In this document: piece after piece, positions 5,156 through 6,341 of the stretch
Numbering within the stretch: position 1 is the stretch's first letter
Layout of the letters: each line of letters begins with the position of its first letter
Assembly (NCBI GenBank): GCA_002729115.1
Contig: PBWG01000071.1
Span: 1-6,341 of the forward strand
Direction: 5' to 3'
DNA: 6,341 nucleotides
From: Crocinitomicaceae bacterium
GTDB taxonomy: Bacteria; Bacteroidota; Bacteroidia; Flavobacteriales_D; Sanyastnellaceae
Program-made: the position numbers and the translations under genes
The notes under the pieces: generated by a model
Seen by the model: only the letters and a program-made list of their open reading frames with translations
What the model was told of the DNA's origin: nothing
Databases searched by the model: none

Positions 5156-6341
5156 ATGACCAAATTCAACACCCTCCTCAGCAGCCTTGCCTCAGCCTGG
5201 CTCATCCTGGGCCTCGCAAGCCCTGGCTTGGCGCAGTCGCCTTGCGTGAACGGCTCGGCCAACTACAACGGCACCAATTATCCGTGCAGCAACGTTGACC
5301 TGCTCTCCGCCATGGGCGTGAACCAAGTGGGCAGCGGCGACATGAACGACATTTGGGGCTGGACCGATCCGCTTGACGGGAAGGAATACGTGATTTTGGG
5401 CCGAACCAACGGCACCGCCTTCATCGACATCTCCGACCCGCTGAATCCCGTGTATTTGGCAAACGTCAACACAGAAACATCGTCGTCCCTGTGGCGCGAC
5501 ATCAAGGTCTACAACAACCACGCCTTCATTGTCTCGGAGGCTGGAGGACACGGCATGCAGGTGTTCGATTTGACCCGTCTGCGGAACATCACCAACCCTC
5601 CTGTGACGTTGTTGCGTGACGCGTGGTACGACGGGTTCAGCAACGCGCACAACATCGTGATCAACGAAGAGAGCGGCCGGGCCTACGGCGTAGGCACCAA
5701 CACCGCATCCGGCGGATTGCACATCATGGACATCTCCAACCCGCTCAACCCCACGTTGCTCGGGTTCTTCTCCGAAGACGGGTACACCCACGACGCGCAA
5801 GTGGTCAACTACATCGGGCCTGACGGGCAATATGCTGGCAAGGAGATTGCATTCGCGTGCAACGAGAACACCGTGACCATCGTGGACGTGACCGACCCGT
5901 CGGACGCCACCATGATTGCGGCTGAAGGATACAGCACCTCCGCCTACACCCACCAGGGCTGGTTGACGGAAGACCACCGCTACTTCGTGGTCGGCGACGA
6001 ATTGGACGAGACGTCAAGCGGCACCAACACCCGCACGTATTTCTTCAACGTGGAAGACTTGAACAATCCGTTCCTGGAATACACCTACGTGGGAAGCAAC
6101 GCAGCGATCGACCACAACCTCTACATCAAGGACGGCATCGCGTACCAAAGCAACTACCGAGCAGGCTTGCGTTTGTTGGACGTCAACAACCCGACAAACC
6201 CCGAAGAAGTGGGCTTCATCGACATCTACCCGTCGAGCAACTCCGCGGCCTTCAACGGCACGTGGTCCAACTACCCCTACTTCGCTTCCGGCGTGGTGGC
6301 GGTGAGCCACATTGAAGAAGGCCTGTTCTTGGTTCAGCCCA
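5156..6341 (+). CDS. secreted choice-of-anchor B / LVIVD-repeat propeller protein (3' end outside window)
   Basis: The frame stays open from ATG 5156 to the window edge: 395 complete codons plus one base. A signal peptide (about 1-26, GLA before Q27) is followed by LVIVD-type repeats, where a strand pair with DISDPLNP-like turns marks each propeller blade: AFIDISDPLNPVYL (88-101), MQVFDLT (134-140), LHIMDISNPLNPTLLG (188-203), VTIVDVTDPSDATMI (240-254), YFFNVEDLNNPFL (295-307), LRLLDVNNPTNPEEVG (338-353), and a closing GLFLVQP (389-395). Conserved histidines sit in FSNAHN (161-166) and YTHD (210-213). This matches the choice-of-anchor B domain, a surface-protein domain whose members differ in their C-terminal anchor. 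The window stops where the anchor should start. It follows the nuclease by 18 bases with no terminator between, so the two are probably one transcription unit. No enzymatic activity is inferred. Confidence 0.86.
   Translation, partial: MTKFNTLLSSLASAWLILGLASPGLAQSPCVNGSANYNGTNYPCSNVDLLSAMGVNQVGSGDMNDIWGWTDPLDGKEYVILGRTNGTAFIDISDPLNPVYLANVNTETSSSLWRDIKVYNNHAFIVSEAGGHGMQVFDLTRLRNITNPPVTLLRDAWYDGFSNAHNIVINEESGRAYGVGTNTASGGLHIMDISNPLNPTLLGFFSEDGYTHDAQVVNYIGPDGQYAGKEIAFACNENTVTIVDVTDPSDATMIAAEGYSTSAYTHQGWLTEDHRYFVVGDELDETSSGTNTRTYFFNVEDLNNPFLEYTYVGSNAAIDHNLYIKDGIAYQSNYRAGLRLLDVNNPTNPEEVGFIDIYPSSNSAAFNGTWSNYPYFASGVVAVSHIEEGLFLVQP

Noticed and set aside
5192..5977. Open frame of 261 codons on the - strand
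   Set aside because: It lies wholly opposite the choice-of-anchor B gene, whose translation is clearly recognisable. The antisense product is rich in V, H, R and G and has no coherent domain, as expected of shadow frames in GC-rich DNA.

Overview
The window looks like an ordinary chromosomal stretch from a GC-rich, probably marine or aquatic member of the Bacteroidota (Flavobacteriales-like). The evidence is indirect but consistent. There is a secreted endonuclease I followed by two cysteine-patterned Ig/HYR-like modules, a choice-of-anchor B type propeller protein, and secreted proteins ending in a dockerin-like tail. All four predicted signal peptides are cleaved immediately before a glutamine, as is common in Bacteroidota. 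One good promoter candidate has the TTTG / TAnnTTTG layout of that phylum, and Shine-Dalgarno sequences are weak or absent. I cannot name the species.

Layout, left to right. Positions 1-50 are the 3' part of a tRNA-Val(GAC), followed by an intrinsic terminator (62-91) and a second small hairpin. Positions 191-1182 are a two-gene + strand unit, a GNAT acetyltransferase and an SRPBCC-fold protein, overlapping by ATGA and so probably translationally coupled. This unit converges, with a 15-base gap, on a - strand pair: a secreted PQQ-like beta-propeller protein (1198-2613) and, upstream of it, a small secreted or membrane-associated protein of unknown function (2659-3132). A 34-base divergent gap then leads to a DoxX-family membrane protein (3167-3577). 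After about 108 bases of intergenic DNA with small hairpins come a secreted modular endonuclease I (3686-5137) and, 18 bases later, a secreted LVIVD/choice-of-anchor B protein (5156 to the right edge, open at its 3' end).

The main theme is a group of four exported proteins. Two of them, the PQQ-like protein and the nuclease, lie on opposite strands and have unrelated main domains, yet end in the same 56-residue, four-cysteine, double EF-hand (dockerin-like) tail. The tail aligns without gaps at 36/56 identities and ends exactly at the stop codon. It is the most interesting feature of the window and may be a calcium-dependent anchoring or sorting tail. The choice-of-anchor B protein is cut off just where its own anchor would begin. 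I see no mobile element, CRISPR array, phage gene or defence system, and nothing that amounts to a wholly new multi-gene system.
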